Below, piece by piece: positions 1-7,960 of a DNA stretch of 64,000 nt. Made by a program: the position numbers and the translations under genes. The stretch's first letter is position 1. Every line of letters starts with the position of its first letter. The stretch comes from Comamonas kerstersii (GTDB taxonomy: Bacteria > Pseudomonadota > Gammaproteobacteria > Burkholderiales > Burkholderiaceae_C). Location of the stretch: NCBI RefSeq assembly GCF_008801935.1, contig NZ_VZOT01000004.1:264891-328890 (forward strand). Direction: 5' to 3'. The notes beneath the pieces were generated by a model that was not told the DNA's origin, searched no databases, and was given only the letters and a program-made list of their open reading frames with translations.

Positions 1-128
1 CAAGGACGTAGAAAGCCGCTGGAGCCCAGCAGCAGGTTGTTGCGGTGCTCCTGTTTGTTGATGGCGATCCAGCTTGGGCCGTAGCCTGTCACCATTTGCA
101 CGTCAGAACGGTCGGCGTGTAGCTGCAT
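1..128 (-). CDS. Mth938-like domain protein, N-terminal part
   Basis: A reading frame begins at an ATG at 126-128 and runs off the left edge of the window, giving 42 residues that start MQLHADRSDVQMVTGYGPSW. This N-terminus (a short beta strand, then a 'VTGYG' turn, then 'IAIN') resembles the small Mth938-like (DUF498) proteins found as single-copy genes in many proteobacteria, whose biochemical role is not settled. It is divergent from the aminotransferase at 306. The 177 bases between them must hold both promoters, but I could not pick out a convincing -35/-10 pair. The C-terminal part is outside the window, so the family call rests on the first third of the protein. Confidence 0.6.
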   Translation of the reverse strand, partial: MQLHADRSDVQMVTGYGPSWIAINKQEHRNNLLLGSSGFLRP

Positions 129-305
129 GGGAATTCCTTCTCGGGGGCGTGTGCAAAGAGGTCGGTGGGCGGTTGCCTTGCAGCTAAATAGCATGGGCAC
201 CGCCGTTTGCGCGGGGGCATTCGGCCTGAACTGTGGTCAAATTATAGGTTTCACCGAGGCGCGGGCGCGCCTTGGCGCTGTTCAAGCTAGAGGTTGCATA
301 TTTCC

Positions 306-1589
306 ATGAAAACCGTCCAAAAATCCGCAAAGCTGGCCCACGTTTGTTATGACATCCGGGGGCCGATCATGGACGCGGCCAAACAGATGGAAGAAGACGG
401 CCACAAGATCATCAAGCTCAACATCGGCAATCTGGCCGTGTTCGGCTTTGATGCGCCGGAAGAAATCCAGCAGGACATGATCCGCAACCTGCCCAACTCG
501 GCAGGCTACTCGGACAGCAAGGGCATTTTCGCGGCGCGCAAGGCGGTGATGCATGAAACCCAGCGTCAGGGTGTCAAAGGCGTGACGCTGGACGATATCT
601 ATCTGGGCAATGGTGCATCCGAGCTGATCAGCCTGGCCACCAACGCACTGCTGGACAACGGCGATGAGCTGCTGCTGCCTGCCCCTGACTATCCCCTGTG
701 GACAGCGGCGACCAGCCTCTCGGGTGGCACACCCGTGCACTACATCTGTGACGAAAACAATGGCTGGATGCCCAGCCTGGACGACATTCGCAGCAAAGTG
801 ACACCCCGCACCAAGGGCATTGTGGTGATCAACCCCAACAACCCCACGGGCGCGCTGTATTCCAAGGAACTGCTGCTGGGCATTATCGAGATTGCCCGTG
901 AGCATGGCCTGGTGATCTTTGCTGACGAGGTCTATGACAAGGTGCTGTATGACGATGTCAAGCACATTCCTCTGGCCACGCTGTCGGAAGATGTGCTGAC
1001 GCTGACGTTCAACTCGCTGTCCAAGGCCTATCGCTCCTGCGGCTACCGTGCGGGCTGGATGGTGATTTCGGGCGACAAAAAGCCTGCCAAGGATTACATC
1101 GAGGGCCTGAACATGCTCTCGAACATGCGCCTGTGCGCTAACGTGCCCGGTCAGTGGGCGGTGCAGACTGCGCTGGGTGGCTATCAATCCATCAATGATC
1201 TGGTCTGCGAGGGCGGCCGTCTGCGCAAGCAGCGTGACTTGGCCTGGGAAATGATCAATGCCATCCCCGGTGTGAGCTGTGTGAAGCCGCAAGGCGCGCT
1301 GTACATGTTCCCCCGCCTGGATCCTGAGATTTACCCCATCCAGGACGACCAGCAGTTCTTCCTGGAAGTGCTGCAGGAAACCAAGGTCATGCTGGTGCAG
1401 GGCACGGGCTTTAACTGGCCCCATCCTGACCACTTCCGCATCGTCTTCCTGCCCCATGAGGCCGACCTGCGCGAAGCCATCAACCGCCTGGCGACTTTCC
1501 TCGCCAAGTACCGCCAGCGCCATGGCACGGACAAGCTGCTGAACAAGCCATCCGCCAAGGCCAAGCACAAGGCAGAGGCGGCAGCCTGA
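306..1589 (+). CDS. alaA: AlaA-type PLP-dependent aminotransferase
   Basis: A 427-residue fold-type I aminotransferase, likely glutamate-pyruvate transaminase of alanine synthesis. It follows E. coli AlaA closely along its length: 'CYDIRGP' near residue 15, 'PAPDYPLWTAA' near 130, 'INPNNPTGA' near 175, the 'FADEVYDK' cofactor aspartate region near 205, and Lys240 in 'SLSKAYR' as the Schiff-base lysine. The ATG at 306 is preferred over an in-frame TTG at 294 because the AlaA family starts at this point. The C-terminus carries an extra Lys/Ala-rich tail of about 20 residues. It lies 73 bases before hom, in the same direction. Pyruvate-family or related amino acids could be the true substrate, since AlaA, AlaC and broader aminotransferases are hard to separate by sequence alone. 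Confidence 0.85.
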   Translation: MKTVQKSAKLAHVCYDIRGPIMDAAKQMEEDGHKIIKLNIGNLAVFGFDAPEEIQQDMIRNLPNSAGYSDSKGIFAARKAVMHETQRQGVKGVTLDDIYLGNGASELISLATNALLDNGDELLLPAPDYPLWTAATSLSGGTPVHYICDENNGWMPSLDDIRSKVTPRTKGIVVINPNNPTGALYSKELLLGIIEIAREHGLVIFADEVYDKVLYDDVKHIPLATLSEDVLTLTFNSLSKAYRSCGYRAGWMVISGDKKPAKDYIEGLNMLSNMRLCANVPGQWAVQTALGGYQSINDLVCEGGRLRKQRDLAWEMINAIPGVSCVKPQGALYMFPRLDPEIYPIQDDQQFFLEVLQETKVMLVQGTGFNWPHPDHFRIVFLPHEADLREAINRLATFLAKYRQRHGTDKLLNKPSAKAKHKAEAAA

Positions 1590-1597
1590 GATTTTTT

Positions 1598-1612
1598 GAT
1601 AGCTGCAAGCGC
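1598..1612 (+). repeat. Copy of the AGCTGC(C/A)AGCGC motif
   Basis: GATAGCTGCAAGCGC lies just after the alaA stop and follows a run of six T. It is a shortened member of the motif family described at 4444-4526. No matching inverted arm follows before hom. Confidence 0.5.
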
Positions 1613-1662
1613 AGACCCCGTAAGCGCTGTAGCCACTTTTGACGTAGAAACCAAAGAGACTT

Positions 1663-2997
1663 ATGAAACCGATCCAAGTAGGCCTGTTGGGCATTGGCAC
1701 CGTGGGTAGCGGCACATTCCATGTGCTCCAGCGTAACCAAGAAGAGATTCGCCGCCGTGCGGGTCGTGGCATTGAGATTGCCATGGTGGCCGACTTGGAC
1801 ACGACACGCGCCAAGCAGATCGTGGGTGATGCTGCCAAGGTGGTGGGCGATGCACGTGAAGTCATTGCCAACCCCGATATCGACGTCGTGGTCGAGCTGA
1901 TCGGTGGCTACGGCATTGCCAAGGCGCTGGTGCTCGAAGCCATTGCCGCAGGCAAGCATGTGGTGACTGCCAACAAGGCGCTGCTGGCCGTGCATGGCAC
2001 AGAAATCTTCAAGGCTGCGGCTGAGAAGGGCGTGATGGTGGCCTACGAAGCAGCCGTGGCTGGTGGCATTCCCATCATCAAGGCGCTGCGCGAAGGCCTG
2101 ACGGCCAACTCCATCCAGTGGGTGGCAGGCATTATCAACGGCACGACCAACTTCATCCTGTCCGAAATGCGTGACAAGGGCCTGGACTTTGACGTTGTTC
2201 TGAAGGAAGCCCAGCGTCTGGGCTATGCCGAGGCCGACCCCACCTTTGACATCGAAGGCGTGGACGCCGCGCACAAGGCGACCTTGATGAGCGCGATTGC
2301 CTTTGGCATTCCTGTGCAGTTTGACAAGGCCTATGTGGAAGGCATTACCAAGCTGACCTCCACCGACATCAAGTACGCCGAGCAGCTGGGCTACCGCATC
2401 AAGCTGCTGGGCATTACCAAGCGCACCGACAAGGGCGTGGAGCTGCGCGTGCACCCCTCGCTGGTGCCCACCAAGCGCCTGATTGCCAATGTGGAAGGTG
2501 CGATGAATGCTGTGGTCGTGCATGGCGACGCCGTGGGCACCACGCTGTACTACGGCAAGGGTGCAGGCTCTGAGCCCACCGCTTCGGCCGTAATTGCAGA
2601 CCTGGTAGACATTGCCCGCATGGATGGCTCTGACCCCGCACACCGCGTGCCTGCGCTGGCATTCCAGGCCAACACCCTGGCGGCAGCGGGCAACGAACTG
2701 CCCGTGCTGCCCATGGCCGATGTGGTCACCAGCTACTACCTGCGCATCCGCGTGGCGGACGAAGCAGGCGTGCTGGCCAAGATCACCACGCTGCTGGCCA
2801 ATGCCGGCATCAGCATTGACGCCGTGATCCAGCGCGAAGCCGATGAAGTGGGCGGCGAAGGCTCGAACCAGACCGACCTCATCATCCTGACGCACGACAC
2901 CCGCGAGGGTGATATGGACAAGGCACTGGCCGAAATCCAGGGCCTGCCCACCGTGCTGGCACCTATCACCCGCATCCGCAAGGAAGAGCTGAACTGA
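1663..2997 (+). CDS. hom: Homoserine dehydrogenase
   Basis: A 444-residue enzyme that reduces aspartate semialdehyde to homoserine with NAD(P)H, the branch step to threonine and methionine. The N-terminal Rossmann motif 'GLLGIGTVGSGT' is at residues 7-18. The family signature 'NGTTNFIL' starts at residue 159, and the catalytic 'EGVDAAHK' region follows near 200. A C-terminal ACT domain (about residues 359-440, with 'DEAGVLAKITTLL') fits feedback control by threonine. It is a stand-alone dehydrogenase with no aspartokinase fusion. Its TGA overlaps the thrC ATG by one base (TGATG), so the two are probably translationally coupled. Confidence 0.97.
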   Translation: MKPIQVGLLGIGTVGSGTFHVLQRNQEEIRRRAGRGIEIAMVADLDTTRAKQIVGDAAKVVGDAREVIANPDIDVVVELIGGYGIAKALVLEAIAAGKHVVTANKALLAVHGTEIFKAAAEKGVMVAYEAAVAGGIPIIKALREGLTANSIQWVAGIINGTTNFILSEMRDKGLDFDVVLKEAQRLGYAEADPTFDIEGVDAAHKATLMSAIAFGIPVQFDKAYVEGITKLTSTDIKYAEQLGYRIKLLGITKRTDKGVELRVHPSLVPTKRLIANVEGAMNAVVVHGDAVGTTLYYGKGAGSEPTASAVIADLVDIARMDGSDPAHRVPALAFQANTLAAAGNELPVLPMADVVTSYYLRIRVADEAGVLAKITTLLANAGISIDAVIQREADEVGGEGSNQTDLIILTHDTREGDMDKALAEIQGLPTVLAPITRIRKEELN

Positions 2998-4421
2998 TGC
3001 TGTATCTGTCCACCCGTGGTCATGCAGACCGCAAACGCTTTTGCGACATCCTGCTCGAAGGCCTGGCACCCGATGGTGGCCTGTACCTGCCTGAGCACTA
3101 CCCACAGATTGACGATGCCAAGCTGACCCAGCTGCGCACCGTGCTGGCGCAGCAGGGCTACGCTGGGCTGGCGTTTGAAATCCTGTCGCTGTACATCGAT
3201 GACATTCCTGCCGACGACCTGCGCGCCCTGTGCGCCAAGACGTACACCCCCGAAGTGTTCGGCACGGACGCCATCGTGCCCGTGCGCAAGCTGGAAAACA
3301 ATCTGTACATCGAAGCCCTGTCCAACGGCCCCACACTGGCCTTCAAGGACATGGCCATGCAGCTGCTGGGCAACCTGTTCGAGTACGAACTGGCACGCCG
3401 TGGCGAAGAGCTGAACATTCTGGGCGCCACCTCGGGCGACACCGGCAGCGCGGCGGAATACGCCATGCGCGGCAAAAAGGGTGTGCGCGTGTTCATGACC
3501 AGCCCGCACGGCCGCATGAGTCCCTTCCAGCAGGCGCAGATGTTCAGCCTGCAGGACGCCAACATCCACAACATCGCCATCGAAGGCGTGTTTGACGACT
3601 GCCAGGACATCGTCAAGGCGGTGTCCAACGACCACGCCTTCAAGGCCAAGTACAAGATCGGCACCGTCAACTCCATCAACTGGGCACGTCTGCTGGCACA
3701 GGTGGTGTACTACTTTGCGGGCTATCTGCAGATCACCACGCACAATGCCGAGAAGGTGAGTTTCACCGTGCCTTCGGGCAACTTCGGCAATATCTGCGCA
3801 GGCCATGTGGCACGCCAGATGGGTCTGCCGATTGCGCAGCTGGTGGTGGCGACCAATGAAAACGATGTGCTGGACGAGTTCTTCCGCACGGGTGTCTATC
3901 AGGTGCGTGGCTCGGCCAATACCTATGAGACATCGAGCCCCTCGATGGACATCTCCAAGGCCAGCAACTTTGAGCGCTTTATCTTTGACTTGGTCGGCCG
4001 CGATGGCGAGCGCACGCGCCAGCTGTTTGCCGAAGGCGTGGCCAAGCAGGGCAAGTTTGACCTGAGCCAGGACGCCGTCTTCCAAGACGCTGCCATGAAG
4101 TATGGCTTTGTCAGCGGCAAGAGCACGCACGCCGACCGTTTGGCTACCATCAAGGACTGCTACGAGCGTCTGGGTCAGATGATCGACACCCACACCGCCG
4201 ATGGCGTGAAGGTGGCGCGTGAGCGCCTGCGTGCTGAGCCCATGATCGTGCTGGAGACGGCATTGCCCATCAAGTTTGCAGCCACGATTGAGGAAGCGCT
4301 GGGCCGCCAGCCCGATCGTCCCGCCAAGTTTGAAGGCATCGAAGCCTTACCGAAGCGTGTGGTGGTGATGCCTGCGGATGTGGAAAAGGTTAAGGCCTAT
4401 ATTCAGCAGCATTGTGATTAA
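2997..4421 (+). CDS. thrC: Threonine synthase
   Basis: A 474-residue PLP enzyme that turns O-phosphohomoserine into threonine. The start 'LYLSTRGHADRKRFCDILLEGLAPDGGLY' is typical of the long, E. coli/yeast-like ThrC class. Lys117 in 'LAFKDMAMQ' is the expected Schiff-base lysine. 'GATSGDTGSAA' (about residues 142-152) is the phosphate-binding loop, and 'PSGNFGNICAGH' lies near 260. It is coupled to hom by a one-base overlap. No phosphohomoserine kinase (thrB) is in the window. Confidence 0.97.
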   Translation: MLYLSTRGHADRKRFCDILLEGLAPDGGLYLPEHYPQIDDAKLTQLRTVLAQQGYAGLAFEILSLYIDDIPADDLRALCAKTYTPEVFGTDAIVPVRKLENNLYIEALSNGPTLAFKDMAMQLLGNLFEYELARRGEELNILGATSGDTGSAAEYAMRGKKGVRVFMTSPHGRMSPFQQAQMFSLQDANIHNIAIEGVFDDCQDIVKAVSNDHAFKAKYKIGTVNSINWARLLAQVVYYFAGYLQITTHNAEKVSFTVPSGNFGNICAGHVARQMGLPIAQLVVATNENDVLDEFFRTGVYQVRGSANTYETSSPSMDISKASNFERFIFDLVGRDGERTRQLFAEGVAKQGKFDLSQDAVFQDAAMKYGFVSGKSTHADRLATIKDCYERLGQMIDTHTADGVKVARERLRAEPMIVLETALPIKFAATIEEALGRQPDRPAKFEGIEALPKRVVVMPADVEKVKAYIQQHCD

Positions 4422-4443
4422 GCCATTGCAGAGCTTGTAAAAA

Positions 4444-4526
4444 GATAGCTGCCAGCGCTTGATAGAAAAGGTTTTGCGATAGAAATGATTTGCAAGCCAA
4501 GGAAATTCAAGCGCTGCAAGCTCTGA
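4444..4526. repeat. Inverted pair of the AGCTGCCAGCGCTTG motif
   Basis: The left arm GATAGCTGCCAGCGCTTGA (4444-4462) and the right arm TCAAGCGCTGCAAGCTCTGA (4507-4526) are imperfect inverted copies separated by 44 bases, in the gap between thrC and mobB. A-runs and T-runs flank the pair on the outside. Single or paired copies of this motif recur in at least ten other intergenic gaps here and in none of the confident coding regions I checked. I infer a REP-like dispersed element. Its role (transcript end, binding site or mobile relic) cannot be told from sequence. Confidence 0.7.
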
Positions 4527-4609
4527 TTTTTGAAGCTCTGCAGGCGAAAGCACATGGACGGCGCTTGGTTTTCAAGCGCCGTTTGTTATTGGAAAAGAAA
4601 GCGCACACC

Positions 4610-5164
4610 ATGAAAGCTCTGGGCTTTGCCGCTTACTCCGGCATGGGCAAGACGACCTTGCTGGAACAATTGATCGCCGCGCTGCGCGCGCGCGGCCAGC
4701 GTGTGTCCACCGTCAAGCACGCCCACCATGATGTGGACATCGACATCCCCGGCAAGGACAGCTGGCGCCACCGCCAGGCGGGTGCCTCTGAAGTGCTGCT
4801 GGTCTGCGACAAGCGCCTGGCGCTGGTGCGCGAGTTTGAGGCTGAGCAAGACCTGGATGTGCATGCCATGCTGGCCGAGCTGCGCTCAGATGTGGACTGG
4901 GTGCTGATCGAAGGCTTCAAGCACGGCAATCTGCCCAAGGTGGAAATCTGGCGCGCACCAGATCCCGCCAGCGGCAAGCTGCCCAAGCCGCTGCGCTTTC
5001 CTGAAGACCCGCACGTTGTGGCGCTGGCTACCGATGATGTGGCGGCACTGCCCGTGCAGCCGCCTGCCCATATGGCACTGTTAGATTTGAACCAGCCGGA
5101 ACAGATCGCCGACTGGATGCTGGCCAATGCCAGCCGTTTTGAATACCAAGGAGTGAATGCCTGA
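4610..5164 (+). CDS. mobB: Molybdopterin-guanine dinucleotide biosynthesis adaptor MobB
   Basis: A 184-residue P-loop GTPase-like protein. Walker A is at residues 9-16 (YSGMGKTT), followed by 'VSTVKHAHHDVDID' and 'DSWRHRQAGA', which are characteristic of MobB. 'LIEGFKHGNLPKVEIWR' in the middle is also diagnostic. In E. coli the protein assists MobA in attaching GMP to molybdopterin. The frame stays open upstream to 4490, but the ATG at 4610 follows an A-rich GGAAAAGAAAG segment and begins at the family's normal N-terminus. The upstream stretch is repeat-derived. The stop overlaps the moeA ATG (TGATG). Confidence 0.93.
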   Translation: MKALGFAAYSGMGKTTLLEQLIAALRARGQRVSTVKHAHHDVDIDIPGKDSWRHRQAGASEVLLVCDKRLALVREFEAEQDLDVHAMLAELRSDVDWVLIEGFKHGNLPKVEIWRAPDPASGKLPKPLRFPEDPHVVALATDDVAALPVQPPAHMALLDLNQPEQIADWMLANASRFEYQGVNA

Positions 5165-6402
5165 TGGCTGCTATGACCACTTTGGATGATGCGCTGGCCC
5201 ATGTGCTGGCGCAGGCCCAGCTGCTGGGCGTGGAACATGTTGACCTGTTCAACGCCGATGGCCGCGTGCTGGCGCAGGACTGCATCTCAGCCCTGCAGGT
5301 GCCGCCGCAGGACAACTCCGCCATGGACGGCTATGCCGTGCGCGTGGCAGACATTACGGCTGCGGGCGTGCAGCTGCCCGTGAGCCAGCGCATTCCCGCA
5401 GGCCATGTCGGCACGGAATTGCAGCCCGGCACAGTCGCCCGCATTTTCACCGGCGCGCCTGTGCCCCCCGGTGCAGATGCGGTGCTGATGCAGGAAGACA
5501 CCCAGGTGCTCGATGATGGCCGCGTACAGTTCAACGCTGTACCCAAGCTGGGCCAGAACATCCGCCGCGCGGGCGAAGACATTGCCCTGCACAGCGCTGT
5601 GCTGAGCCGTGGCATGCGCCTGACGCCTGCTGCCGTGGGCCTGGCCGCCAGCATTGGCATGGCCACGCTGCCCGTGGGCCGCAAGCCCCGCGTGGCGCTG
5701 TTTTCCACGGGCGATGAGCTGGTCATCCCCGGTACTGTGGCGCCGCAAGACATGCAGCCCGGCCATATCTACAACAGCAACCGTTACTTTCTGCGCGCGT
5801 TGCTGCAGCGCCTGGGCTGTGAGGTGGTGGATGGCGGCATCCTCCCCGACAACCGTGAACAGACGGTGGAGGCCATTCATCAAGTGGCGCAGGACTGCGA
5901 TCTGGTGCTCTCCAGTGCCGGTGTCTCCGTGGGCGAAGAGGACCACGTCAAGCCTGCCGTGGAGCAGCAGGGTGAGTTGAACCTGTGGATGATCTCCATG
6001 AAGCCCGGCAAGCCCTTTGCCTATGGCCGCGTGTTCCGCAATGGCAAGGATGATGCACAAGGCGTGGCCCACTTCATGGGCCTGCCCGGCAATCCGGTCT
6101 CCAGCTTCATCACTTTCTTGCTGCTGGTGCGCCCCTTTGTGCTGCGCCTGCAGGGCATGGAAGATGTCGCGCCCAAGGCCATTGAAGTCACGGCCCAGTT
6201 TGACTGGCTCAAGAACGAAAAACGCCGCGAATTCCTGCGTGCACGCCACACGGGCAATGGTGGGCTGGCACTGTTTGGCAACCAGGGCTCTGGCGTGCTG
6301 ACTTCGACTGTCTGGGGCGATGGCTTGATCGACAACCCGCCGCTCACGCAAATCCGCCAGGGCGACATCGTGCGCTTTATTCCCTTCTCGGAATTGATGT
6401 AA
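5164..6402 (+). CDS. moeA: Molybdopterin molybdenumtransferase MoeA
   Basis: A 412-residue enzyme that inserts molybdenum into adenylylated molybdopterin. 'DNSAMDGYAVR' near residue 50, the 'GTVARIFTGAPVPPGADAV' segment near 95, 'LFSTGDEL' near 180 and 'GLPGNPVSSF' near 305 mark the MoeA fold, with a C-terminal beta-barrel from about 330. The usual substrate-site motif SGGVS appears here as 'SAGVSVGEEDHV'. It is coupled by a one-base overlap to mobB, and moaD follows 19 bases downstream, so these form one molybdenum-cofactor operon. Confidence 0.96.
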   Translation: MAAMTTLDDALAHVLAQAQLLGVEHVDLFNADGRVLAQDCISALQVPPQDNSAMDGYAVRVADITAAGVQLPVSQRIPAGHVGTELQPGTVARIFTGAPVPPGADAVLMQEDTQVLDDGRVQFNAVPKLGQNIRRAGEDIALHSAVLSRGMRLTPAAVGLAASIGMATLPVGRKPRVALFSTGDELVIPGTVAPQDMQPGHIYNSNRYFLRALLQRLGCEVVDGGILPDNREQTVEAIHQVAQDCDLVLSSAGVSVGEEDHVKPAVEQQGELNLWMISMKPGKPFAYGRVFRNGKDDAQGVAHFMGLPGNPVSSFITFLLLVRPFVLRLQGMEDVAPKAIEVTAQFDWLKNEKRREFLRARHTGNGGLALFGNQGSGVLTSTVWGDGLIDNPPLTQIRQGDIVRFIPFSELM

Positions 6403-6421
6403 GCAGCCAAGGAATACATCT

Positions 6422-6673
6422 ATGAATATCACCGTTCGATACTTTGCATCGATTCGCGAAGCCATGGGCACCAGCAGCGAAAGCCTGACGACCATGGCCA
6501 CTACCGTTGGTGCGTTGCGTGAAGAGTTGATGGCACGCAGCGAGGCAGCAGCCAATGCCCTGGCCCACGGCAAGGCCGTGCGCATGGCGCTGAACCAGGA
6601 GATGTGCCAGGGCGATGCCGCTTTGAAGGCAGGCGATGAAGTGGCATTCTTTCCGCCTGTCACCGGTGGCTAA
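6422..6673 (+). CDS. moaD: Molybdopterin synthase small subunit MoaD
   Basis: An 83-residue ubiquitin-like sulfur carrier that, as C-terminal thiocarboxylate, donates sulfur for the dithiolene of molybdopterin. It starts 'MNITVRYFASIREAMG' and ends 'EVAFFPPVTGG' with the required Gly-Gly. Its partner MoaE is normally the next gene but here sits about 3.8 kb away at 10507. A recombinase-like fragment starts 4 bases after the moaD stop. Confidence 0.95.
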   Translation: MNITVRYFASIREAMGTSSESLTTMATTVGALREELMARSEAAANALAHGKAVRMALNQEMCQGDAALKAGDEVAFFPPVTGG

Positions 6674-6676
6674 GCC

Positions 6677-7009
6677 ATGACAGCGGCCAACAAAGACGTG
6701 GATGAGGCCATCAGCCGCCGCACGCGCCAGGCGCTCAGCGAAGCCAAGGCACGCGGTGTGCAGCTGGGCAAGGCGGGCGCAGACAACATCCGCGCCACCG
6801 TGGAAAAGCGCAAGTCGGCGGCCGATGCTTTTGCCAGGCAGCATGAGGCCTTGTTTGCCGAATTCGTGGCGCAGGGCCTCACGCACCGCAAGATGGCCGA
6901 CGTGCTCAATGAACGCGGCATTCCTGCCGCCAAGGGTGGGCCCTGGACGCATGGGCAGGTACAGCGCATTCTGAACCGCTACGCCGACTGGGCGCAGGCC
7001 CAAACTTAA
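6677..7009 (+). CDS. C-terminal remnant of a serine recombinase, in the moaD operon
   Basis: A 110-residue protein. Residues 8-36 (with 'RRTRQALSEAKARGVQLG') match the long E-helix at the end of the resolvase catalytic domain. Residues 55-105 ('FVAQGLTHRKMADVLNERGI' then 'GGPWTHGQVQRIL') match the following recombinase helix-turn-helix domain. The N-terminal catalytic part with the nucleophilic serine is absent, so it cannot recombine DNA alone. It starts 3 bases past the moaD stop, is intact, and ends just before a MITE-like repeat. It could be a decayed insertion remnant or a retained DNA-binding protein. Sequence alone does not decide. Confidence 0.6.
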   Translation: MTAANKDVDEAISRRTRQALSEAKARGVQLGKAGADNIRATVEKRKSAADAFARQHEALFAEFVAQGLTHRKMADVLNERGIPAAKGGPWTHGQVQRILNRYADWAQAQT

Positions 7010-7049
7010 GCACCAGCGGCTGAATAGGCCGCAACGCTGACCCATTGGT

Positions 7050-7241
7050 CTAGGGCGTGTTCACATAAAGCTTGAGATTCGCGTTGAAGGCGTGGGGATG
7101 GGATGCTAGGCGCGGTGGCGCAGCAATGCCGAGCGCCTTGCAAGCTGCCGCAACAACGCAGACCGCCCCAAGCCTTCAACCCCATTTGTGATCTCCATAA
7201 TCAGGGGCAGCGAACCCAATGTTGATGTGAACACGGCCTAG
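7050..7241 (+). mobile_element. MITE-like element, copy 1 (about 184 bp, CTAG flanks)
   Basis: The element body (7054-7237) has terminal inverted repeats GGCGTGTTCACAT and ATGTGAACACGGC, and is bounded on both sides by CTAG (7050-7053 and 7238-7241), as expected for a duplicated 4-bp target. Inside is a second inverted pair, GTTGAAGGC(G/T)TGGGG and CCCCAAGCCTTCAAC. It has no coding capacity. A nearly identical copy lies in reverse orientation at 32237-32429. IS5-type transposases duplicate CTAG-like targets, so an IS5-family helper element is a reasonable inference. Confidence 0.8.
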
Positions 7242-7242
7242 C

Positions 7243-7288
7243 CCCCATAACAAAGCCCATCTGCTTGCCGATGGGCTTTGTTATGGGG
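7243..7288. terminator. 19-bp perfect stem-loop, probable bidirectional terminator
   Basis: CCCCATAACAAAGCCCATC (7243-7261) pairs perfectly with 7270-7288 around an 8-nt loop. There is no long T-run, but the stem lies between the rightward recombinase remnant and the leftward TetR gene, where transcription converges. Confidence 0.6.
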
Positions 7289-7312
7289 TGCGGACATGCG
7301 CCGCTTCGGCGC

Positions 7313-7918
7313 TTAGCGGGCAGGAACCGCCTTGCTGTGCAAGGCCAGTGAGTCGCTCAATATTCCCCACATGGCCGTGTAGCGCCGCTGCATCTGGGCA
7401 CGGCCGGCGTATTGCAGCTCCACGCACAGGCTCTCCACAATGCCTTGGTAGGCATCGGCATAGCGGTCGGTTTCAGCCGCGCTGAAGTGCTGGCCATAGG
7501 TGGCATGCATTTGGTGCAAGTAATGCTGGCGCACCAAGTCCCCCAAGCTTTCAAACAGCACGGCAATGCTGGCGCGGTGCTGCTGTGGAGGCAAGAACGC
7601 TGCGCGCAGCATGAAGCGCATGTGGGCAGAGTTTTCATAGCGCTCCCCCAGCGCCCGGGCGTAGGCTGCGCCTGGGCCGTCGGCGTCCACAGGCGCAGAG
7701 AGCATCTGCGTGGCAAAGTCTTTTTCAGCGGCAATTGCTTCTTCCAAGCACAGCACAAACAAAGCGTCTTTACCTGCCACGTGGGAGTACAGCGACGCTT
7801 TGCGGATGCCTACCAGGTCGGCAATCGCGCTGAGCGATGCACCGTCATAGCCATGCTCTGCAAAGTGGCTCATGGCAGCGGTGCAAATGCGCTGCAGGGC
7901 GGGGGAGTGTTTGCTCAT
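7313..7918 (-). CDS. TetR/AcrR family transcriptional regulator
   Basis: A 201-residue one-component repressor. The N-terminal helix-turn-helix (about residues 10-55) contains 'FAEHGYDGASLSAIADLVGI' followed by 'KASLYSHVAGKDALF', the classic TetR DNA-binding core. The remaining helices form the variable ligand domain. The ATG at 7918 has GGAGG nine bases upstream, which favours it over a TTG at 7924. It sits 42 bases downstream of an efflux pump on the same strand, so it probably controls the pump and its own expression through the palindrome at 9236-9259. The inducer is unknown. Confidence 0.9.
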   Translation of the reverse strand: MSKHSPALQRICTAAMSHFAEHGYDGASLSAIADLVGIRKASLYSHVAGKDALFVLCLEEAIAAEKDFATQMLSAPVDADGPGAAYARALGERYENSAHMRFMLRAAFLPPQQHRASIAVLFESLGDLVRQHYLHQMHATYGQHFSAAETDRYADAYQGIVESLCVELQYAGRAQMQRRYTAMWGILSDSLALHSKAVPAR

Positions 7919-7960
7919 AGCCAATGGCCTCCGTGGTAGATGTAGGGATGGTGTCGTGCG

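Noticed and set aside
282..3336. Long minus-strand frames opposite alaA, hom and thrC
   Set aside because: They are shadows of the conserved plus-strand genes, with low-complexity His/Gln/Arg composition and no ribosome-binding sites.
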